Counted from the first letter of the stretch, positions 1 to 14,900 are shown. The stretch: DNA of 64,000 bases from Procambarus clarkii (GCF_040958095.1 NC_091216.1:1073513-1137512); one strand, 5' to 3'. The notes: a model not told the origin generated them from the letters alone. Made by a program: numbers and translations.

Positions 1-184
1 GCTGGCTGGCTGGCTGGCTGCCTGCCTGCCTGCCGCCCGCCCGCCCGCCCGCCTGCTTGCCTTGCCTTGCCTTGCCTTGCCTTGCCTGTCCTGTCCTGTT
101 ATTGCCTTGCCTTGCCTTGCCTTGCCTTGCCTTGCCTTGCCTTGCCCTGCCCTGCCCTGCCTTGGCTGCAGCTGGCTGGCTGGC
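1..184. repeat. CTGG / CCTG / CTTGC minisatellite in the histone spacer
   Basis: Runs of CTGG, then CCTG, CCCG and CCTTG units lead into unique spacer. The longer copy at 7979-8325 shows that the window starts inside this array. Open frames across it are repeat artefacts. Confidence 0.9.
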
Positions 185-786
<602 letters not shown>

Positions 787-802
787 GGCTCCGGATGGAG
801 CC
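787..802 (-). terminator. H2A mRNA 3' stem-loop (variant)
   Basis: Read on the minus strand this is GGCTCC-ATCC-GGAGCC, a perfect 6-bp stem with a 4-base loop, 38 bases past the H2A stop. Position and size fit the histone 3' processing hairpin. The loop and the loop-closing pair differ from the usual CTTTCAG-type core. A purine-rich tract with AGAGAGATT follows about 13 bases on, where the U7-binding element should be. Confidence 0.8.
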
Positions 803-839
803 TGGTTATGGTATTTGTCGTGGTGGGTGGCAGAAGTGC

Positions 840-1432
<593 letters not shown>

Positions 1433-1804
1433 ATGCCACCCAAGGCATCTGGAAAGGCTGCCAAGAAGGCCGGAAAGGCCCAGAAGGCCATTGCCAAGGG
1501 CGATAAGAAAAAGAAGCGCAGGAGGAAGGAGAGCTACAGCATCTACATCTACAAAGTGCTGAAGCAGGTCCACCCCGACACTGGTATCTCTTCCAAAGCC
1601 ATGTCGATCATGAACTCGTTCGTGAACGACATCTTCGAGCGCATCGCCGCCGAGGCTTCTCGCCTGGCCCACTACAACAAGCGTTCCACCATTACCAGTC
1701 GGGAGATCCAGACGGCTGTAAGGCTCCTGTTGCCCGGAGAACTGGCCAAGCACGCCGTCTCTGAGGGCACTAAGGCCGTCACCAAGTACACCTCCTCCAA
1801 GTAA
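1433..1804 (+). CDS. H2B: Histone H2B
   Basis: The gene encodes a 123-residue, intronless H2B core histone. The N-terminal tail is Lys/Ala-rich ([18 protein letters not shown]), followed by the [12 protein letters not shown] basic patch. The histone fold starts at [20 protein letters not shown] and continues through [20 protein letters not shown] and [20 protein letters not shown]. The C-terminus AVTKYTSSK is the usual end and includes the ubiquitinated lysine. Length and sequence match invertebrate H2B closely. It is expressed divergently from H2A, which keeps the dimer partners in step. Confidence 0.98.
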   Translation: MPPKASGKAAKKAGKAQKAIAKGDKKKKRRRKESYSIYIYKVLKQVHPDTGISSKAMSIMNSFVNDIFERIAAEASRLAHYNKRSTITSREIQTAVRLLLPGELAKHAVSEGTKAVTKYTSSK

Positions 1805-1856
1805 ACGGCTTACTTACTGCCCTGTGGTGGTGGCTTGGCCTCAAACCAACAAACTC

Positions 1857-1871
1857 GGCTCCATTGGAGCC
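1857..1871 (+). terminator. H2B mRNA 3' stem-loop (variant, 3-base loop)
   Basis: GGCTCC-ATT-GGAGCC is a perfect 6-bp stem starting 52 bases after the stop. The loop has 3 bases where the standard histone hairpin has 4. AAAGAGATT at 1886-1894 is a good candidate for the U7-binding purine element. The flank ACTTTAAT is shared with the H2A 3' end. Confidence 0.7.
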
Positions 1872-1985
1872 ACACTTTAATTTCTAAAGAGATTGTGAGT
1901 GTTAGACACCAATACTATTATAACAAAAACCTCTGTCACTGAAAGCAAATAGCTATAAAATGAGAATATTTATGAAACTGTCTGT

Positions 1986-2184
<199 letters not shown>

Positions 2185-2673
2185 ACATATAAGCACTCGG
2201 TATCTTTTTTTTTTTCTAGAGATTAGAGATTCATTGTTATGTTCCACATTAGGATTACTATGCAGGCCACCCTCTTAGGTTTGAAAATGTCAAGAAAACG
2301 GTTAATTTAAAATGTCATCTCCTAACTTAACAGATTAAGCCAGAGGACCGAAAACAGAATAAAACAGGACTGGACAGTATGTCACTTATACAAGCTGCTT
2401 TTATTTCTAGTACAGTATGACAATTTTTATTTTGGGGGGGGGGGGGGGGGTGGGTGATCCTTGACAGTGCATAAGAGCGAAAAGCGACGGCGTTTTGTTT
2501 GTAAGAGAACAGGTTGTACTACAAATGACTTGATTTATTGATATCACGTGTATGTATGACACCTAAATTAGTGTATTTGTTTATTTATTTATTTATTTAT
2601 TATATGTGTAGATGAAGGTTAATTCATATGACTGATGCTAGGAATGTCTGAAATCTCCTTAGAAGGATATTTT

Positions 2674-2689
2674 GGCCCTGAGAAGGGCC
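2674..2689 (-). terminator. H3 mRNA 3' stem-loop (canonical)
   Basis: The minus strand reads GGCCCTTCTCAGGGCC, a match to the metazoan histone hairpin consensus, 33 bases past the stop. AAGGAGATTT follows downstream as the probable U7 element. This is the only one of the five histone hairpins in the unit with the standard loop. Confidence 0.95.
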
Positions 2690-2722
2690 GAGTTTGGTGT
2701 ATACTAGGGTGGTCGATTTAGC

Positions 2723-3853
<1,131 letters not shown>

Positions 3854-3897
3854 GAGCTTGGCTAATCCATCGATTCCACCCACCACCACCTCAAAAC

Positions 3898-3915
3898 GGG
3901 ACCTAATTAGGTCCC
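3898..3915 (+). terminator. H4 mRNA 3' hairpin (variant palindrome)
   Basis: GGGACCTAATTAGGTCCC is a perfect 18-base palindrome 44 bases after the stop, at the place of the histone stem-loop. Its inner 16 bases form a 6-bp stem with an AATT loop. Stem bases and loop both depart from the consensus, although the upstream flank TCAAAAC fits. No clear U7 element like those of the other genes is seen. Confidence 0.65.
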
Positions 3916-4118
3916 TATACTTTTTTTACTGAAGGGCTTAATAGACGATAACATAAATTGTTTTGATATCAGCTAGCACATTGGGTCTTATGAAATCTAT
4001 TTTTTATCCTCGCATGCTTAAAGGGACTCTGATTGGGGAGGGAGGGGGGGGGGGGGGAAGGTTTGTTACGTTATATACTAGCAGAGCAGGATCATTGGTG
4101 GGGGGGGGGGGGGTGAGG

Positions 4119-4161
<43 letters not shown>

Positions 4162-4357
4162 TTCCCAACTCTTCCTTTTTACATGAGTGAGCTACCCGTT
4201 TTATTCATTTTATCCTTCTCAGAGCTGTTTTGATAGTATCCAAATGATGGTAAATGAAAAGGGAGGACACGAATATCTACCCAGAATTCAGGACTGGCAA
4301 TCGATATGCATGTTTGAGTGCGAATCTTTTTCTCTCTCAACTTAGGTATACGTTTAT
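3916..4357. other. H4-H1 spacer, left part
   Basis: No gene is seen. It contains a T-run just after the H4 hairpin, two G-runs (about 4043-4058 and 4099-4112) and a GA microsatellite at about 4120-4158. Confidence 0.7.
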
Positions 4358-4754
4358 GTCGTACCTAAAAGCGAGAACCACACTATTGGGACAAGTATGC
4401 AAGGCCCAATTTTCCTAACAAGCACAGTTAATTTTGTTATTTTCGAACATTTCTTTCCAAATTGGTTTATCCAATTAACAGTATTATATTAAGATCATGA
4501 ATTGCTGGGTTAGGTTAGGTTAGGTTAGCTTAGCTTAGGTTAGGTTAGGTTAGGTTAGGTTAGGTTAGGTTAGCTTAGCTTGGGTTAGCTTAGGTTAGGT
4601 TAGGTTAGCTTAGCTTGGGTTAGCATAGGTTAGGTTAGGTTTGATTACATTTCTATGTTAGATTTAACTCAAATTCAAAACAATTGCAGTCATTCGGCTT
4701 GTTAGTCAACTTGCCTCTAATAGGGGCAATTTGTCTAACAAGACTATTTAGTTT

Positions 4755-4760
<6 letters not shown>
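4358..4760. mobile_element. Diverged TTAGG-bearing MITE
   Basis: It begins GTCGTACCTAA and soon has AAGGCCCAATTTTCCTAACAAGC, then an expanded run of TTAGG/TTAGC pentamers at about 4508-4640. It ends next to a TA microsatellite. The ends and order match the three younger copies at 41725, 43818 and 44825 with many substitutions, so this looks like an old member. The pentamer array is therefore better read as part of a MITE than as a telomere remnant. Confidence 0.65.
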
Positions 4761-4850
<90 letters not shown>

Positions 4851-5023
4851 CTTCAAGACTCCGAACCAATATAGAAGCATCAAGAGGAAGTGCTTGTGTT
4901 ATGGGCCAATAGGCCTTCTGCAGTTACTTCCATTCTTATGTTTTTATTCCCATTGGTTCGTGTTTTATCTTGTGTAAATGTCAATCACCTTACCCAAAAC
5001 TTTGGTACCATATCACCTCACCC

Positions 5024-5098
<75 letters not shown>
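4761..5098. repeat. Two TA microsatellites with short unique spacer
   Basis: TA tracts lie at about 4763-4846 and 5028-5098. The ~180 bases between them show no gene. Confidence 0.9.
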
Positions 5099-5103
<5 letters not shown>

Positions 5104-5175
5104 CAGAGTAAATCTACCCCAAAAGTAATGATTTATTTGTCTACAAAACTAAACTCTTTTTGGAATCATATGAGG

Positions 5176-5191
5176 CCCCTCCACTGAGGGG
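5176..5191 (-). terminator. H1 mRNA 3' hairpin (candidate)
   Basis: The minus strand reads CCCCTC-AGTG-GAGGGG, a 6-bp stem and 4-base loop 53 bases after the H1 stop. The spacing fits a histone hairpin but the bases do not: the stem is C-rich 5' where G is expected. AAAAAGAGTTT follows as a possible U7 element. Confidence 0.5.
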
Positions 5192-5244
5192 GGAGGCCTG
5201 GATGTTTATTGTCATGTGTATTCATGCTGCTTGCATGTCGTCGT

Positions 5245-5802
5245 TTATTTTGCCTTTGTTGTTTTCTTGACAGCTTTCTTTGCCTTGGGTGGTTTGGGAG
5301 ATTTTGAAGCTCTCTTTATTTTGGGCTTTTTGTTCCCAACAACAAGCTGCTGCTGCTGCTGCTTCTTTTTCAAGGCTGTAGGTGGTTTGTTGCTTGTGGC
5401 GGCTTTCTTGGGAGTTACCACGGCCTTCTTTGCTGCTGTAGATGGTTTCTTGGTTGTGGTGGCTTTCTTGGGAGTTAGAACGGCCCTCTTCTCTGCTACG
5501 GCCAGCTTGAATGATCCACTAGCTCCACTTCCCTTGGTCTGAACAAGAATGCCGTCAGCCACTGCTTTCTTGAGAAATCTTCGGATGTAAATGGCGATCT
5601 TGGCAGCCTCGACTTTGTTGTTGGCAACAACGTACTTCTTGATTGCTTGTAGAGACGAGCCCTTACGGTCTTTGAGTGCTGCGACCGCGGCTAGAACCAT
5701 TTGACTAGTTTTCGGGTGAGCAACCTGGACGCGAGGTTTCCTGGTGGTGGCCACCACAGCAGCAGCAGCCGCAGCCTTCTTGGTAGGCTTTGCTTCTACC
5801 AT
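5245..5802 (-). CDS. H1: Linker histone H1
   Basis: The gene encodes 185 residues, intronless. A short Ala/Lys-rich N-tail (residues 1-25) leads to the winged-helix globular domain, about residues 26-102 (HPKTSQMVLAAVAALKDRKG, SLQAIKKYVVANN, then IYIRRFLKKAVADGILVQTK and GSGASGSFKL). The C-tail is rich in Lys, Ala and Pro with repeated TPKK motifs, typical CDK-site-like elements, and a KKKQQQQQ tract that is a little unusual. It binds linker DNA and compacts chromatin. The start at 5802 is the only sensible ATG. It sits convergent to H4 and divergent from the 5S gene. Confidence 0.97.
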   Translation of the reverse strand: MVEAKPTKKAAAAAAVVATTRKPRVQVAHPKTSQMVLAAVAALKDRKGSSLQAIKKYVVANNKVEAAKIAIYIRRFLKKAVADGILVQTKGSGASGSFKLAVAEKRAVLTPKKATTTKKPSTAAKKAVVTPKKAATSNKPPTALKKKQQQQQLVVGNKKPKIKRASKSPKPPKAKKAVKKTTKAK

Positions 5803-5950
5803 GATGATGATGAGATAACCAAGGTGATGAGAGACGCTCAGACAGTCACGGGGGAATGATGCTGCCGCCGCTTGAGCCGAACCTATTTATGTGCCGGCAC
5901 GGTACAGAAGCTGCAACCTGGCAACTCGTCCACCAATCACGACGGTTGGT
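5803..5950 (-). promoter_or_regulatory. H1 promoter
   Basis: On the minus strand ACATAAATAGG (5881-5891) is a TATA candidate about 80 bases upstream of the ATG. CCAAT-type motifs lie further out: ACCAATCAC on the plus strand near 5931 and CCAACC on the minus strand near 5945. Confidence 0.65.
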
Positions 5951-6341
5951 TTTACGGCTCCGAAACCTGGATCCCATATCTTCTCTAAAATAGAAGCATT
6001 TGTTCATGTTCTTTGTAAAAGTATCATAAAGCAGGACAGATGAGACAAATATCATAAAAACTGAAGAGCAGATGAGCACACACATGTTTGTATTACAAAA
6101 GAAAATCCACAAATTCATTAGAAATTGGCAGGGCAGGCTGAGGAAGTAGGTAGATGTAAAATGTCTGTAAATGGCGAAAGAACATAAACCCAAGACTGAA
6201 TAAACGATGTTAAATATCCATGCCAAGGAGACAAAAATATGTTAGGATACAATTACCATTAAGACACCACAAGCAGGTCCGTATCCTGCCGCGATGACTT
6301 AAAAGAGTTGGTTATTAGCCACAATGTGTAGGCAGTCTCAT
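5951..6341. other. H1-5S spacer
   Basis: AT-rich sequence with no supported gene or recognisable repeat. Confidence 0.6.
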
Positions 6342-6459
6342 GCCAACGGCCATACCACGTTGAGAACACCGCTTCTCGTCCGATCAGCGAAGTTAAGCAA
6401 CGTTGGGTTTGGTTAGTACTTGGATGGGTGACCGCCTGGGAACACCAAATGCTGTTGGC
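6342..6459 (+). rRNA. 5S ribosomal RNA
   Basis: This 118-base sequence starts GCCAACGGCCATACCACGTT and ends GCTGTTGGC, so the 5' and 3' ends pair. It keeps the internal Pol III control region: the A box AGTTAAGCAACG, then the C box with GTTAGTACTTGGATGGGTGA and CCGCCTGGG. All landmarks of an animal 5S RNA are intact, so it looks functional. It is transcribed toward the next unit's H2A. Confidence 0.96.
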
Positions 6460-6465
6460 AATAAT

Positions 6466-6490
6466 GTTTTTTGTTTTGTTTTGTTTTGTT
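6466..6490 (+). terminator. Pol III T-run terminator of 5S
   Basis: TTTTTTG followed by repeated TTTTG begins 7 bases after the 5S 3' end, as expected for Pol III termination. Confidence 0.85.
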
Positions 6491-6519
6491 TCGTTTGTTT
6501 TTGTTTGAATGGCTGGCTC

Positions 6520-6752
6520 CACGGGAAATTCACGGAGTTGTGTGGAATAAGGCCTGGTAAAATGAATTAATATGTATGTCATGTTTAAAACAAACTCGCT
6601 TAATATAGATATTGTGTGAGGCTTTATACAAAAACAAACAACCAAAACAAAACATGTTGTATATATATATAGCTTAATCCGGGTTTGAACTCGCAACTCC
6701 AAGAATACGCATCACTTATATACACTTTACCACTGGACCACTGCTGCAGGAC
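6520..6752 (-). mobile_element. tRNA-derived SINE
   Basis: Minus-strand TGGTCCAGTGGTAAAG (A-box-like) and GAGTTCAAACCCGG (B-box-like) form a tRNA-like head at about 6675-6752. The body runs left and shares the ACATACATATT...TTTTACC segment with the copy at 7345-7665. Confidence 0.65.
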
Positions 6753-7344
6753 ACAAGCTTGATGCTGAGGTATCAATTTAATGACGTAAATGCCATTTCC
6801 ACAAATAAATGATAATTAAAAAGTATTTGTATGTACAAATCTTTTCTGTTTAAAAGGCTACAATATCAGTTACTGATATAATTTGTGTTAATGTTTCTAT
6901 ACCCACAAGAAGGCATATTTTTGCTTATATGTAAAGGGTACGGAGAACGAATCCACAGACCATCATTCCCTCCCCTTCCCTCCCCCCCCCCCCCCCCAAC
7001 TCCCACCTACTACCACCACCACCACCACCACCAATCACCACCAATCACCACCAATCACCACCAATCACCACCAATCACCACCACCACATCTAACCGAAAA
7101 CCCCCTAACACATCAACCCTCCCCCCAATCAACAGGCGAAATAATAACCCTCAAATGCCTGCCTGCCTGCCTGCCTGCAAGCCAATACTAACGGTCTTCT
7201 CAGAAAGAAAATCTCTTTGTATCTGTATTACTTGATGAAATGTATGATTCTAATAATGAAAATAAATTTTGATGTCGGTTGTATGAGCATAATGACCAAT
7301 ATGCACATGATATGAATGAATTAAATAGTGTAGTTTTAAGTAAT
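6753..7344. other. Spacer with CCA/CCAAT simple repeats
   Basis: AT-rich sequence followed by a C-run (about 6980-6996) and ACC and CACCAAT repeats (about 7010-7085), then CCTG repeats near 7158-7177. No gene is seen. Confidence 0.7.
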
Positions 7345-7665
7345 TAGGTTGTAGACACATTAAGCGGATATGATATTTGACGCGTCCAGAACTGGTGATT
7401 TTTGGTTTAGTTTTAAATGCACCACCACCACCACCACCACCATTGCTTCCCCAGAGCCTAATTAAGGACCGGTAAAAGGAGTCAATATGTATGTCATCTA
7501 TAAAACCAAAGAATGAATAAAAAAACACACACACAAACCTACATAATAGTATTAGGAAGATTGTATGGCAAAAAAAAAAAAGTATTATTCCCATTGGGTC
7601 GTTTGAACTCGCGACTTCCAAAATACCAGCCACACACCTTACCACCCAGCCACCATAGAGTTGGT
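7345..7665 (-). mobile_element. tRNA-derived SINE, second copy
   Basis: The head is at the right end: A-box-like TGGCTGGGTGGTAAGG, and B-box-like CGAGTTCAAACGACC at about 7600-7614, on the minus strand. The body includes a TGG trinucleotide run. A headless partial copy of the same body, same orientation, lies at about 7772-7905. Confidence 0.65.
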
Positions 7666-7771
7666 ATAATTGTGCAACTTTAGTTATAAAAGTAAAGTTC
7701 TTATTGTCTCAAATCTTATTGTCTGTTCTATGAAAAGGCATGATGTAAATTATGTATTTTTTGAATGATTG

Positions 7772-7905
7772 AATTGTAGGCACATTAAGCGGATTCGATA
7801 TTTGATATATCCAGAAAAGGTGATTTCTGTTCAGTTTTAAAATGCATCACCGTTAACGCTAAAGGACTGGTAAAACGACTCGATGTTTGTCATTTTTAAA
7901 ATAAA
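7772..7905 (-). mobile_element. Partial SINE body (headless copy)
   Basis: GGCACATTAAGCGGATTCGA and the following bases repeat 7355-7505 with many substitutions, without the tRNA-like head. Confidence 0.55.
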
Positions 7906-7976
7906 CACTAAAACTAGGCCCTTAACATATATAATGTTTGAATATAAATTGAATGCATATAAATACAAAGTGGGAG

Positions 7977-7978
<2 letters not shown>

Positions 7979-8061
<83 letters not shown>

Positions 8062-8073
8062 CTGCCTGGCTGG

Positions 8074-8151
<78 letters not shown>

Positions 8152-8325
8152 CCTGCCTGCCTGCCTGCCGCGCCCGCCCGCCCGCCCGCCCGCCTGCTTG
8201 CCTTGCCTTGCCTTGCCTTGCCTTGCCTGTCCTGTCCTGTTATTGCCTTGCCTTGCCTTGCCTTGCCTTGCCTTGCCTTGCCTTGCCCTGCCCTGCCCTG
8301 CCTTGGCTGCAGCTGGCTGGCTGGC
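7979..8325. repeat. CTGG / CCTG / CTTGC minisatellite, second unit
   Basis: This is the full-length version of the array seen truncated at base 1. It marks the boundary of the ~8.14-kb histone unit. Unique spacer of the second unit follows to 8499. Confidence 0.9.
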
Positions 8326-8499
8326 CGTAAATCAACTCTTAACAACACCATACCACACCACACCATCACTCATCACCCATCACCCACCACCGGCCCCAGT
8401 CTCCCAGCCTCTCTTATATACCCGAGCAGGCCCTTTAAATTATTTGAATTGTTGCACTTCGGCCAATGGCAGGCACGATCGCTGCTGCTCAAACATATT

Positions 8500-8999
8500 N
8501 NNNNNNNNNNNNNNNNNNNNNNNNNNNNNNNNNNNNNNNNNNNNNNNNNNNNNNNNNNNNNNNNNNNNNNNNNNNNNNNNNNNNNNNNNNNNNNNNNNNN
8601 NNNNNNNNNNNNNNNNNNNNNNNNNNNNNNNNNNNNNNNNNNNNNNNNNNNNNNNNNNNNNNNNNNNNNNNNNNNNNNNNNNNNNNNNNNNNNNNNNNNN
8701 NNNNNNNNNNNNNNNNNNNNNNNNNNNNNNNNNNNNNNNNNNNNNNNNNNNNNNNNNNNNNNNNNNNNNNNNNNNNNNNNNNNNNNNNNNNNNNNNNNNN
8801 NNNNNNNNNNNNNNNNNNNNNNNNNNNNNNNNNNNNNNNNNNNNNNNNNNNNNNNNNNNNNNNNNNNNNNNNNNNNNNNNNNNNNNNNNNNNNNNNNNNN
8901 NNNNNNNNNNNNNNNNNNNNNNNNNNNNNNNNNNNNNNNNNNNNNNNNNNNNNNNNNNNNNNNNNNNNNNNNNNNNNNNNNNNNNNNNNNNNNNNNNNN
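8500..8999. other. Assembly gap (500 N)
   Basis: Exactly 500 N. The round size suggests a scaffolding placeholder, so neither the real distance nor the adjacency of histone and satellite DNA is established. Confidence 0.99.
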
Positions 9000-11900
9000 A
9001 TCTAACTACATGAAAAACGTGAAAAAAGTCACTATATAACCATATTTGAGGATTTTACCTTCAAATCATAGAGCGAGGTTTCGTATTATTTAGTTCCAAG
9101 AAAAGACATATGACAATGTTGTTTCCAATACAAATGATAAAAAACAATGTGTTTTCATTAGAATTAACTATAATGTTCTTGATTTTCCGTTTATATTAAC
9201 GAGGGAAGATGTACACGTAAAACCGCTCTAATCCGGCTGAAACGTCGATATATGCAATAAAAACCGAACTTCTCCCCTTTTCAATATCTTACTCAGTATT
9301 TTAACGAGAAACAAATAGATGATTGAAAATGAAGTATTTAAGGTTATTATCTAATCAATTATGTGTTTGCATCATTTTTATCGTATATATATGAATTAAA
9401 ACCCATGGACTGAAAATTCACAAAAACGTGGAAAACGGCAAAATATTGTCTAATTCGATGATATTTTGTTTAAATCACATGAAGGAAAAGGAGATGATAA
9501 ACGTCAAAATATTGCTATATTCGATGATTTTTCGTACGAAACAAAATGCAAGAAAATTGCTTAAAATGCAATATTATGCGAAATTCTGAGATTTGAAGGC
9601 CAAATCACATATCGTGATACTACATGAAATAGTATCGAAATATTTGTAAAAATGAATATATTTACGTAATATCAAACTACATGAAAAACGTGAAAAAAGT
9701 CACTATATAACCATATTTGAGGATTTTAACTTCAAATCATAGAGCGAGGTTTCGTATTATTTAGATCCAAGAAAAGACATATGACAATGTTGTTTCCAAT
9801 ACAAATGATAAAAAACAATGTGTTTTCATTAGAATTAACTATAATGTTCTTGATGTTCCGTTTATATTAACGATGGAAGATGTACACGTAAAACCGCTCT
9901 AATCCGGCTGAAACGTCGATATAGGCAATAAAAACCGAACTTCTCCCCTTTTCAATATCTTACTCAGTATTTTAACGAGAAACAAATAGATGATTGAAAA
10001 TGAAGTATTTAAGGTTATTATCTCATCAATTATGTGTTTGCATCATTTTTATCGTATATATATATGAATTAATACCCATGGACGGAAAATTCACAAAAAC
10101 GTGGAAAACGGCAAAATATTGCCTAATTCGATGATATTTTGTTTAAATCACATGAAGGAAAAGGAGATGATAAACGTTAAAATATTGCTAAATTCGATGA
10201 TTTTTCGTACGAAGCAAAATGCAAGAAAACTTGCTTAAAATGCAATATTATGCGAAATTCTGAGATTTGAAGGCCAAATCACATATCGTGATACTACATG
10301 AAATAGTATCGAAATATTGGTAAAAATGAATATATTTACGTAATATCAAACTACATGAAAAACGTGAAAAAAGTCACTATATAACCATATTTGAGGATTT
10401 TAACTTCAAATCATAGAGAGAGGTTTCGTATTATTTAGTTCCAAGAAAAGACATATGACAATGTTGTTTCCAATACAAATGATAAAAAACAATGTGTTTT
10501 CATTAGAATTAACTATAATGTTCTTGATGTTCCGTTTATATTAACGATGGAAGATGTACACGTAAAACCGCTCTAATCCGGCTGAAACGTCGATATATGC
10601 AATAAAAACCGAACTTCTCCCCTTTTCAATATCTTACTCAGTATTTTAACGAGAAACAAATAGATGATTGAAAATGAAGTATTTAAGGTTATTATCTAAT
10701 CAATTATGTGTTTGCATCATTTTTATCGTATATATATATGAATTAATACCCATGGACGGAAAATTCACAAAAACGTGGAAAACGGCAAAATATTGCCTAA
10801 TTCGATGATATTTTGTTTAAATCACATGAAGGAAAAGGAGATGATAAACGTTAAAATATTGCTAAATTCGATGATTTTTCGTACGAAGCAAAATGCAAGA
10901 AAACTTGCTTAAAATGCAATATTATGCGAAATTCTGAGATTTGAAGGCCAAATCACGTATCGTGATACTACATGAAATAGTATCGAAATATTGGTAAAAA
11001 TGAATATATTTACGTAATATCAAACTACATGAAAAACGTGAAAAAAGTCACTATATAACCATATTTGAGGATTTTAACTTCAAATCATAGAGAGAGGTTT
11101 CGTATTATTTAGTTCCAAGAAAAGACATATGACAATGTTGTTTCCAATACAAATGATAAAAAACATTGTGTTTTCATTAGAATTAACTATAATGTTCTTG
11201 ATTTTCCGTTTATATTAACGAGGGAAGATGTACACGTAAAACCGCTCTAATCCGGCTGAAACGTCGATATATGCAATAAAAACCGAACTTCTCCCCTTTT
11301 CAATATCTTACTCAGTATTTTAACGAGAAACAAATAGATGATTGAAAATGAAGTATTTAAGGTTATTATCTAATCAATTATGTGTTTGCATCATTTTTAT
11401 CGTATATATATATGAATTAATACCCATGGACGGAAAATTCAGAAAAACATGGAAAACGGCAAAATATTGCCTAATTCGATGATATTTTGTTTAAATCACA
11501 TGAAGGAAACGGAGATGATAAACGTTAAAATATTGCTAAATTCGATGATTTTTTGTACGAAGCAAAATGCAAGAAAACTTGCTTAAAATGCAATATTATG
11601 CGAAATTCTGAGATTTGAAGGTCAAATCACGTATCGTGATACTACATGAAATAGTATCGAAATATTGGTAAAAATGAATTTATTTACGTAATATCAAACT
11701 ACATGAAAAACGTGAAAATTCACTATATAACCATATTTAAGGATTTTATCTTCAAATCATAGAGCGAGGTTTCGTATTATTTAGATCCAAGAAAAGACAT
11801 ATGACAATGTTTCCAATACAAATGATAAAAAACAATGTGTTTTCATTAGAATTAACTATAATGTTCTTGATTTTCCGTTTATATTAACGTTGGAAGATGT

Positions 11901-14900
11901 ACACGTAAAACCGCTTTAATCCGGCTGAAACGTCGATATATGCAATAAAAACCGAACTTCTCCCCTTTTCAATATCTTACTCAGTATTTTAACGAGAAAC
12001 AAATAGATGATTGAAAATGAAGTATTCAAGGTTATTATCTAATCAATTATGTGTTTGCATCATTTTTATCGTATATATATATGAATTAATACCCATGGAC
12101 GGAAAATTCATAAAAACGTGGAAAACGGCAAAATATTGCCTAATTCGATGATATTTTGTTTAAATCACATGAAGGAAAAGGAGATGATAAACGTTAAAAT
12201 ATTGCTAAATTCGATGATTTTTCGTACGAAGCAAAATGCAAGAAAACTTGCTTAAAATGCAATATTATGCGAAATTCTGAGATTTGAAGGCCAAATCACA
12301 TATCGTGATACTACATGAAATAGTATCGAAATATTGGTAAAAATGAATATATTTACGTAATATCTAACTACATGAAAAACGTGAAAAAAGTCACTATATA
12401 ACCATATTTGAGGATTTTACCTTCAAATCATAGAGCGAGGTTTCGTATTATTTAGTTCCAAGAAAAGACATATGACAATGTTGTTTCCAATACAAATGAT
12501 AAAAAACAATGTGTTTTCATTAGAATTAACTATAATGTTCTTGATTTTCCGTTTATATTAACGAGGGAAGATGTACACGTAAAACCGCTCTAATCCGGCT
12601 GAAACGTCGATATATGCAATAAAAACCGAACTTCTCCCCTTTTCAATATCTTACTCAGTATTTTAACGAGAAACAAATAGATGATTGAAAATGAAGTATT
12701 TAAGGTTATTATCTAATCAATTATGTGTTTGCATCATTTTTATCGTATATATATGAATTAAAACCCATGGACTGAAAATTCACAAAAACGTGGAAAACGG
12801 CAAAATATTGTCTAATTCGATGATATTTTGTTTAAATCACATGAAGGAAAAGGAGATGATAAACGTCAAAATATTGCTATATTCGATGATTTTTCGTACG
12901 AAACAAAATGCAAGAAAATTGCTTAAAATGCAATATTATGCGAAATTCTGAGATTTGAAGGCCAAATCACATATCGTGATACTACATGAAATAGTATCGA
13001 AATATTTGTAAAAATGAATATATTTACGTAATATCAAACTACATGAAAAACGTGAAAAAAGTCACTATATAACCATATTTGAGGATTTTAACTTCAAATC
13101 ATAGAGCGAGGTTTCGTATTATTTAGATCCAAGAAAAGACATATGACAATGTTGTTTCCAATACAAATGATAAAAAACAATGTGTTTTCATTAGAATTAA
13201 CTATAATGTTCTTGATGTTCCGTTTATATTAACGATGGAAGATGTACACGTAAAACCGCTCTAATCCGGCTGAAACGTCGATATATGCAATAAAAACCGA
13301 ACTTCTCCCCTTTTCAATATCTTACTCAGTATTTTAACGAGAAACAAATAGATGATTGAAAATGAATTATTCAAGGTTATTATCTAATCAATTATGTGTT
13401 TGCATCATTTGTATCGTATATATATATGAATTAATACACATGGACGGAAAATTCACAAAAACGTGGAAAACGGCAAAATATTGCCTAATTCGATGATATT
13501 TTGTTTAAATCACATGAAGGAAAAGGAGATGATAAACGTTAAAATATTGCTAAATTCGATGATTTTTCTTACGAAGCAAAATGCAAGAAAACTTGCTTAA
13601 AATGCAATATTATGCGAAATTCTGAGATTTGAAGGCCAAATCACATATCGTGATACTACATGAAATAGTATCGAAATATTGGTAAAAATGAATATATTTA
13701 CGTAATATCAAACTACATGAAAAACGTGAAAAAAGTCACTATATAACCATATTTGAGGATTTTAACTTCAAATCATAGAGCGAGGTTTCGTATTATTTAG
13801 TTCCAAGAAAAGACATATGACAATGTTGTTTCCAATACAAATGATAAAAAACAATGTGTTTTCATTAGAATTAACTATAATGTTCTTGATTTTCCGTTTA
13901 TATTAACGTTGGAAGATGTACACGTAAAACCGCTTTAATCCGGCTGAAACGTCGATATATGCAATAAAAACCGAACTTCTCCCCTTTTCAATATCTTACT
14001 CAGTATTTTAACGAGAAACAAATAGATGATTGAAAATGAAGTATTCAAGGTTATTATCTAATCAATTATGTGTTTGCATCATTTTTATCGTATATATATA
14101 TGAATTAATACCCATGGACGGAAAATTCATAAAAACGTGGAAAACGGCAAAATATTGCCTAATTCGATGATATTTTGTTTAAATCACATGAAGGAAAAGG
14201 AGATGATAAACGTTAAAATATTGCTAAATTCGATGATTTTTCGTACGAAGCAAAATGCAAGAAAACTTGCTTAAAATGCAATATTATGCGAAATTCTGAG
14301 ATTTGAAGGCCAAATCACATATCGTGATACTACATGAAATAGTATCGAAATATTGGTAAAAATGAATATATTTACGTAATATCTAACTACATGAAAAACG
14401 TGAAAAAAGTCACTATATAACCATATTTGAGGATTTTACCTTCAAATCATAGAGCGAGGTTTCGTATTATTTAGTTCCAAGAAAAGACATATGACAATGT
14501 TGTTTCCAATACAAATGATAAAAAACAATGTGTTTTCATTAGAATTAACTATAATGTTCTTGATTTTCCGTTTATATTAACGAGGGAAGATGTACACGTA
14601 AAACCGCTCTAATCCGGCTGAAACGTCGATATATGCAATAAAAACCGAACTTCTCCCCTTTTCAATATCTTACTCAGTATTTTAACGAGAAACGAATAGA
14701 TGATTGAAAATGAAGTATTTAAGGTTATTATCTAATCAATTATGTGTTTGCATCATTTTTATCGTATATATATGAATTAAAACCCATGGACTGAAAATTC
14801 ACAAAAACGTGGAAAACGGCAAAATATTGTCTAATTCGATGATATTTTGTTTAAATCACATGAAGGAAAAGGAGATGATAAACGTCAAAATATTGCTATA

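Noticed and set aside
4508-4640. Interstitial telomere remnant (TTAGG)n
   Set aside because: It lies between MITE-type ends and matches the internal blocks of three other copies, so a MITE origin explains it better.
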